Shown here piece after piece: positions 50,201 through 59,200 of a stretch of DNA of 64,000 bases (its first letter is position 1; every line of letters begins with the position of its first letter). The stretch spans positions 919,597 through 983,596 of the forward strand of contig NW_022145604.1 in NCBI RefSeq assembly GCF_000002235.5, in the 5' to 3' direction. The position numbers and the translations under genes were made by a program. This stretch comes from Strongylocentrotus purpuratus (lineage: Eukaryota > Echinodermata > Echinoidea > Camarodonta > Strongylocentrotidae). Below the pieces are notes generated by a model. It was not told the DNA's origin. It saw only the letters and a list, made by a program, of their open reading frames with translations, and made no database searches.

Positions 50201-53200
50201 AGATCTGTGGATATTTTGAGGTCATGCGTTCTGAAGCTATTTACAAACTGGCTTTAATATTGTATTGATAGATCTATTAATGCTTTCCCCGAGACCAAAT
50301 AAAGTGTAATGACACAATGGATGTAAGTTAGTGCTTACAATTCCATAATACTTTGTAAGGTATGCGACATCTAAAAAACAATATACATGTTATATTGAAG
50401 GATGACATAATTTATCACAATCTCATTTTTCACATTAAATAAAAAGGCTCTATATCATTTCTCTTTATACTTTAAAGCCTCTTGTGTCTAGTCTTTTGCA
50501 CAATTAAAACAGTTTAATGCAAAATGAGTATTGGTATTTCAGTGGAGATAAAGGTAAAGACTAATCGTGGGTATATTAAGCCCCTGATAAAAAAATAAAT
50601 AGTATAGATTGGACTTTAAAAGTGTTATTTTCCTGCATGGAACCTCTCCCCCCCCCTAAAAACAATATTTTTTCCACCGTAATGTTCATGTCTGAAATAA
50701 TATTCTGCGGCTAGCCTTCACCCGATCCCCTCTTCACAGAACGCTTTTGAAAGACCGGTGTGATTCTTGAAAATCATTTTCTGTGAGAAAGAAAACAGAA
50801 GTTTGTTGGATATTTCATAAAAGGACGAAAACATAATTTTCCTCCTATCATCATTTTCCTCATTGCATCATTCACTATCTATACTAGGATGAGATGGAAT
50901 GTAACCTGAACCAGTGCAGTGCTGATGATCAGTTTCAGTGCCGAAGCGGACGATGTATACCTCACTTCTGGCGGTGTGACATGCTCGAGGACTGCCAAGC
51001 AGGGGAGGACGAGTTAGAATGCGAACACAATCAATGCCAAGGGGACGAGTTCCGCTGTGACACAGGGGCTTGTGTCATCCGCATTTGGGTGTGCGACGGA
51101 CAGGTAGGTACAGGATGAATTTAAAGGCCATCTGTACTAGTTCGACCAGAAGGGATTAGACCACCCAGCGAGGTCACTGACAGGCGGCTATCTTATCAAC
51201 TGAGCTCTCAATAAACATATGAAAAAAGGGTCACGGGGGACCAACAGGCACCGACTGGGGAAGTTATCTATATAGAGAAAGCAAATAGATACAAGTAGTA
51301 CAGTGGGGCTTTAAAAAACATAATCAGAAAAACAAAAAGATTAATGAATTAAAAGATTAAGGATAGTTTGATAGACAGCTAGTTAGTCAGATTAAATGAA
51401 CCCTTTTTCAAGAATATCGGCTTTTGCAACTTACCGTACACCTCATCTGCGATGAAAATACTGATGTTGTTTTCGTATCTCGAGAGAGAATCGCCGTTTA
51501 ATCGATGTTTTTATTTTTTCAGAATGATTGCCCGAATGCAGAGGATGAGACGGTTGGTTGTAACTTGGTACCTGCTGTCGTCTGTGATGAAGGGCTCTTC
51601 CAGTGTGGAGACCAGTCCTGTATACCTGACTATCTGGTCTGCGATGGCAATACAAATTGTCCTGCAGGTATGGGTATGGCAAATCACAATAATACCTCCT
51701 AAAAGTCATAGTCGGGTAAAATCAATAACACTGGAATGTTGACAAAAATAAAAGTGTTATGTATTTGAATTGTATGTGTTTTTTTATACGCTAGATTTTT
51801 GAGACCTCGCACATAAGTTTGTCCGACCTAGCACTACCAATCCATTATGTATTTTGTAAACGAGGGGGCATAATTCCTAGGATTTTATGACAAGAGAAAA
51901 AAGGAGAATGAAATAAGTACAGGTAATATATTTGTCGGTATTAATGTACTAAAACAATTATGACAGATAACAAAATAAAGTGGTTGCACACTTTCAGTCA
52001 CCTTTAGTCTAAAATTTGAAAGAGGGGGAGGGGGAGTGGGGTGTGTGGTTGTGTATTCAATGTATGCAAAATGGGTTTTAAAAGAGACATAGATCACTTT
52101 TTACCATCCCTCCCTAATAAATATATATGTATATTTTTATTTTGATATACACCACTCGGAAAGTACGGATGCCCTAAGCAGTTCATAGGTCTGATAGAGT
52201 CACTACACACGGTTATGATGAATAACTTAAAGGAGGCAGGCGAAACATCCGATAGCTTCCTTGTAAATAACGGTGTAAAACAAGGATGTGTGTTGGTCCC
52301 TACGCTTATTTGGAAAGACGTCTATTACGAGCATGATATGATATGGCAATTGTATTGTATTATGTCAAGTAACAGTAAAGACAGTATAGATAAACAACCA
52401 TCCTATGTTTCGTTAACAGGTGACGACGAGCAACAAGAATGCTGCAACGCTGACGAATTCCGCTGCCAGACCGGGCAGTGTATCCCTGAACAGTATCGTT
52501 GCGATGGACTTATCCGGGACTGTCCGGCTGGTGAGGATGAGGACTGCGGATGCGGGGCGAACGAATTCCAGTGTGACACTGGGACATGTATTCCAGATAT
52601 CCAGCGCTGCAATAATCAGGTGAACCGAAAAATTGAGCCCCTTTTCCTGAAACAATACCTATTTTGTTTCTTCTTCGAATCATTGGGTAGCCAAGGGTCA
52701 ACTAAGATCGCTCAGAAAGGTGGATATTCTCTTCGAGGAATCACTTTTAGGAATTCCGCCGACCCCCTTTTTGTGGCTACAGAATGGAGAGGGTACGTGG
52801 ATTGGTGATAAAGGAGCTGGGGACGGCAGTTTCACAAACATGGTTCCAACTTTATGAAGGAAAAAAGGGAGAAGCAATTCCTCGAAAACTTAAAGAAACA
52901 TACACCCCAACCCCCCCCCCCCCAAAAAAAAAAAACCCCAAAACAACGACAACGACAACAAAGACAGACTGATATTAAAGGATGTTAAATATTTCTTACC
53001 TAGATCATTGTCTGGCCTTCTCAAAACATCTTTTTCAAACAGTTGAAGAAGTTGAAAATCTTTATCACTGTCTTGTTTATAATTTCTTACTTTTACCATA
53101 GTAAATCTTTCATTCTCTCTCCTATTTATAGATTGACTGTGATGACGGATCTGATGAAGCAAGTTGTCCTATCATTGATCGTGTATGTATAACGGTTGGT

Positions 53201-56200
53201 ACTGTCCAGTGTACGTATGGACATGTGTGTGCTGTACTCTGCAATGGTGTCCGGGAGTGCCCTGTCAATGGTGAGCAGACTGAACAGTACCATATACCGG
53301 AGCACTTATCGATGGTTTAGTGACACAAAGACGTAACTCTATATTTGCCAAAATGAGTATTTGATATCAGAATGTTCAGAAAAATGTGGGCTTTCCAGGA
53401 AACCAAAGACTTAACTCCACCCAACAACACATTGAAGTCAATGGCTAGTGAAACATATACTTAATACCCAAGTGCTCAGTGAGACATAAACCACTTTTAT
53501 TAAAAATGGCCAAAATGGAGTTATGTCTTTGTATCACTGACCCATCGATATATTTTATTTGAGTTGTGCATTTGAAAGCAGTATAAGTTTATCGTGTTTA
53601 TGAGTAGCTATTAGGGACTTTTAAATTTCCACGACGAGAGCGTGGACTACCGCGTGTGACATTGTGTTAAGGCACTGGGCCGTGCCCGGCAGGGCCTTAA
53701 AAGGACGTCACATTACCTTCAAAGGATGTCACACGTGGCGGTCCACGTTCTCGTCATGTAAATATAAAAGTCCCTAATCAATAAACGACAACACCATCAA
53801 CAAAAATAAGAATTACTATTACTGCTCCCACTACTACTATTAACACTGCCACTACCACCATCACCACCACCACCACAACCACTACTTCTTCCACCCTTAC
53901 TATTACTACTTCTATCACCGTATTTATGCCCCCCCCCCTTTCCCCTTCGTATTGTGTCTAATTGTGGTGAAAATATTTGAACACAGGTGAAGACGAAATC
54001 GGATGTCCGCTCACCAACTGCCAGCCATCCGAGTTTGAATGCACAAACGGACAATGCCTACCAGCATCGGATAAGTGTGACGGCTACCCGCGTTGTTCCG
54101 GCGGGGAAGACGAAATCGGATGTCAGCTGTCCAACTGCCAGCCATCCGAGTTTGAATGCACAAACGGACAATGCCTACCAGCATCGGATAAGTGTGACGG
54201 CTACCCGCGTTGTTCCGGCGGGGAAGACGAAATCGGATGTCAGCTAACCAACTGCCAGCCATCCGAGTTTGAATGTGGAAACGGACAATGCCTACCAGCA
54301 TCGGATAAATGTGACGGCTACCCCCATTGTTCCGGCGGGGAAGACGAAATCGGATGTCAGCTGTCCAACTGCCAGCCATCCGAGTTTGAATGCGCAAACG
54401 GACAATGCCTACCAGCATCGGATAAGTGTGACGGCTACCCGCATTGTACTGGTGGGGAAGATGAAATCGGATGTCAGCTGACGAACTGCCAGCCATCCGA
54501 GTTTGAATGCAAAGACGGCAAGTGTATACCCGCTTCGGATAAATGTGACGGGTATCCGCATTGCTCCGGCGGGGAAGACGAAACGGATTGTTCCCTGTCA
54601 AACACGTCGCCGGTTGAATGTGGACCACCTTTGACCTTTGAATGCCCGGATAGGACTTGTATATCGTCTGACCTACTATGTAACGGACAGGTATGGATAC
54701 AAACAGAACTATGGCGCCATAATATATTGTATTTCATGTAACACGAATGAATGTGGTGGTGGTTATTTTACCTGACTGCTAAGAAAGCATAAATGCTTGT
54801 AAGTAAGCAACCAGACGGCTGACGGATTTAGGTCCTCTCCGAGGGACCTGGAAATGAGGACTAATGCTTTACCAAATGGCACTAGAGCATCGACTTGGTT
54901 TCGAACCCGGGTCACCGGATCACGAGACCACTGCTCTACCGACTGAGCTATCGCGCCTCCTCAATGCAAACCATATATTTCAATTTATTCGAATTATAAT
55001 CAAATCTAAACCCTATTGATGGAGAGAAAAATGAACCATCCTTGTTATATGGCAATATGGAGAGAAAAGCTTTCGTATAAAGTGTTGCACAATACCTACA
55101 GATCAGAAAGTTTAACTTTGATGTTTGTCCTTTTTGCACAAGATTGCTTATTTTAGAAATTGCGTTTTGACTTTAGGAGTTCTATTTCAACACTAATATT
55201 GATTTAAGAACCCTCTGTAGTCAGAACTGCCAACTAATGTTGTGTACATATGTAGTTTAACACATAATTGAATAAGCATGAGCCTCTTCCCCGGGTTGAT
55301 TAAACTTTCATTCTGATAAAATTATTTTGTTCTTCTTCAATTTTCAGCCTGATTGTCCATACAGTGATGCGGACGAACAGCCTGGTAACTGCCGGATCAT
55401 TTCTGCATGTTCCCCTAATCAGTTCGAGGTGAGTAGAAACCTAACCCAGGGGGTGTTTCACAAAGACTAAGATCGACTTTAAGTTGGACTTAAAGGAAAC
55501 CAAAACCTTTATACTAAGTTACTTTTATTGTAAAGTTTAAAAGATTTGAATAAAGTCAGTGAAAATTTGAACAAAATCGGGCAAGGAATAAGAAAGTTAG
55601 AGCATTTTGAAATGACTAGTCACTAGAGGGCGGTATTCAATTTGATGACATCATCTGTGAACAACTCTCCATGCCTTTTGTACATAAAATTTCACAATTT
55701 TTTTGTTTTCTCCGTATTTATTTGTGTTCTTGATCCGACTTCATAACATGTGAAGTAGAATATCATTTTGTATGCTATATCTTGCTTTCAGGGGAGTACA
55801 TTATCTCAATCACAAGAAAGAAGGAAAAACATGAAATTTGATGTACAAAAGGCATGGAGAGTTGTCCACAGATGATGTCATCAAATTGAATACCGCCCTC
55901 TAGTGACTAGTCATTTAAAAAAGCGTGCGCCTGTAATCCAGCTAAAAAGTGGAAGTTACAAACTGATTCAGCCGAGGACGCAGGTTCGAAACTGAGTCAC
56001 GTCTTTCGGATGGTGACGTTTAAAGGTCGGTCCCAGACGTAAATAATCATATCTGATTGATACACGTCTGTAAAAACCCAATACACACACACACACACAC
56101 ACACTCTTACTTCATTATTCCTTGCCCGATTTTGTGCAAATTTTCACTGATATTTTTTTCAAATATCTTAAACTTTACAATAAAAGTAACTTAGTATGAA

Positions 56201-59200
56201 GGTCTTGGTTTCCTTTAACGATGGCAGGCTGTTCATACCATTGTTTGCTCTCGTCATTTACTGGCATTTGTCTCTCAAAAAACGTACAAATCATGGTAAC
56301 AAATTTACAAACCGTTTTAATATTTTTTCCTAAATATCAAGATTTACCGTTGCTTTACAACAGAAAATTATTTCTTGATATCAAGAAAAGGGAATAAAAG
56401 TTAAAACAGCGCGTTCAAGATGAATTTCTGCACAACTCATGCGTTCGAAATAAATAATAGGAATAAATGTTAAAACGGCGCGCTCAGGATGAATTCAAGC
56501 AATACTTTTGCGTTTAAAATCAATCACTATAACAGTTCTTGATATCAAGAAATGATTTTCTGTTGCAAAGCAATGGTAATTCTTGATGTCAAGAAATAGG
56601 AATAAATGTTAAAACAGCTTGCCATACGCTCGTCACGTATGAATACGTTTTCAGATGAGTAATTGTGGTGGATTTCGTTTATACCTTTACATGATAATCC
56701 ATCGAAGATAATGATATGTCCGATTCACTTGTTCCGTTTTGTCATTTTTGAACAAAACAGAGAATAAATTTCCAACATCGAAAATCAAGGTACAACTATA
56801 ACGTGTTTCTCTTTCAGTCTGTTATTGATGTCCTTGTATCGCATCAAATGTAACATTTTCAGTTTGTAATAAGATGATTCACAGTTCTTAAAGCAATCGA
56901 AGAAATTGAGCTACAAAGCAATAAACGCACTAGGTTTACCATATCTATGTCCTTTGTCCACAGTGTGATGATGGAAGCTGTATTTACTCGGGGCTTGTCT
57001 GCAATGACCGAGATGACTGCCCGGACCAATCCGATGAAGCCGTCGAACGATGCGGATTTAGTGAGTATACGATTATAGTAATGTATCCAATATTCAAGTA
57101 TAGGAGGGAGGGGTGGATGAAAATTAACAACAATCGTCAAAAGGTCTTGCAATAGATCAGTTCACGGTAAGCACATGTCCTAAATGACCCGAATATCCAT
57201 ATATCTTCAAAACATGAAGAGGTCCCACTTTGATTTGTACATTTTGAAATAATCACTCCAACTGCGATGCCGATGGAGGTGCTACATAAAAAGCCTTTGT
57301 TTCCCTTTTCAAAGAATACTTCCACATGTGTATCATGGAGTGCACTGTTTGTGCATAAATTAATAATGATTACAAAATTTTCATGAGCAAGAATTATGTA
57401 GGAAATTGGATTTATACGTATTTTTTCTTATGCAAGTGACTTTGTAACATTTGCATAAAACTTTCGTTAAAAATACGGTGAACCAAATGTAGTTCCTCGA
57501 TTTAAAAGTTTGTTTTGTTATCTTGAGGAAGAATTGTTATATTGCGAGTCTATGTAAAAAAAAAGGAATAAGATGGCATATAATGTGGAATAACTAATTT
57601 TTACTTAATTAAAAAGGTGTTTGTAAAACAATAGCAAGAAGAGGAAGGATATTTTGTTAGTACAATTGTGATAGGTCCTTGTATATGGGCGCGGGAATCT
57701 GCCTGACATAGCAGTTTACGTAGGACACATCTCCGTGTATTTCATAATTTGGTCTGCAATGACCTTTATCTGCTCATGCTCATACTGCAACAACTGTGAA
57801 CTAGATCATTGTCAAGCACTGATTATTGTAATGTATAGCTAATCCTTTTCATCACAACTATGTGAATTTAATAAGAGATGCACTTCATCGTTTCGAGTGC
57901 CGTTGATTTTAAAAACATTTCCCCCAAATTAATTAACATTGTGCTCTTTCAATCCATTCAGGTACAACAACAATGAATTTATTTTGTCCTCATTATTCAA
58001 ATTCTCAAATTTTCAGATTTGTGTAACTCTGAGGACGGGTTTAGGTGCCAGGATGGAAGCTGTATACCACTGTATCAAGTCTGTAATGACGTGCTCGATT
58101 GCTCAAATGGGGAGGATGAAGATAATTGCGTTTCCACTTGTAAGTTGAAAGCAGCAAAAGTATAGAGAGAAAAATCGAAGGATAGAAACTTAAAAAGAGA
58201 GGGAAAGATAGATAGGGGAGAGAGAGGGGAGAGAGAAGGGAGAAGGAAGAAGGAAGAAGGAAGAAGGAAGAAGGGAGAAGGGAGAAGGGAGATATACACG
58301 GAGCTTTGAAGATTGTTACTTGTTTAATTTTAAATAATTATCCAGATGAAGTAGTCTTTCGTAGGGGTAGACCAGTTTACCCGTTTATCCAATATTATTA
58401 TATAAAAATGAGAATGATCTTGCTTTGGGGTCTTGGAAAAGGGAGCAACGTCCGACTCACATGTCCCCAAATCGAAAATGTTTACAAAGTGACATGTTAT
58501 ATGCAATCCTATATACATAACAGCATCAGGAGTTTTTGGAGGAGATACCAAAGCATTTTGAATACTAACAGTCCTATGTTGTTTGACCGTGAAGCTGTAA
58601 GTTTTAGATTCTGGTTCGATTTATATTCGCTGTTTTATAACTACAATTTTCCTACATCGTCTAGTTCAACTTGTACGTCAACATTCCTTAGTGCAACTCG
58701 GCTATAGCCAAGGTAACGTTAGTACCACTTTGTAGGTGCCTTGAGCTTCCCTTTGGTTGAATACTTGCGCAATATAAATGTTAATATTATCATAATTTTC
58801 TATCAATAAACAATCTGTTTTTTCTTCCCAATCTCTCATTTGATAAGATACTAGACCCGGTATATGCCCTCCCCAGTCTAATACTGCGTACGGAGGAAAC
58901 AACGACCCCGGTGTGTGCGTAGACAATTGCTTCCAGGATACTGACTGTCCAGAACCTATGAAATGCTGTGCAGCGCCCTCTGAGTGCGGTCTAACATGCA
59001 CACAGGTGTTCCTTCCGGCTAATCCACTTACAGGTATTTTGTTGATTCAACTTATACAGTTATTGGCAGATCCGGGATTTGTGTTCCACCTAAGAAAAGG
59101 CATTTGATATTTTCCCCGGCCCTCTCCCCCATTGTCCACCAATGAAACATTGGGTTTGCTTTGGTTACGATAAGCATATCTACATGTATGAGAGTCTGGT

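Noticed and set aside
52784-52972. Continuation of LDLa/WAP exon 6 past its donor
   Set aside because: The open frame runs on by chance, but the donor at 52620 joins in phase to IDCDDGSDEASC, which completes the module.
53797-54054. 85-codon minus-strand Gly/Ser-rich frame
   Set aside because: It comes from an ACC/ACT repeat tract in intron 7 plus antisense of exon 8.
54019-54603. CRISPR-like regular repeats
   Set aside because: The repeats are contiguous 117-bp coding units without spacers, inside an LDLa exon.
54890-54960. A tRNA gene on the minus strand
   Set aside because: A and B boxes are present, but there is no proper anticodon arm and a SINE body follows; a truncated second copy exists at 39704-39795.
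58880-58890. Acceptor CCCAG at 58879 for the WAP exon
   Set aside because: With the phase left by the previous exon it gives an immediate stop and removes the first WAP Cys; the acceptor at 58846-58847 fits both.
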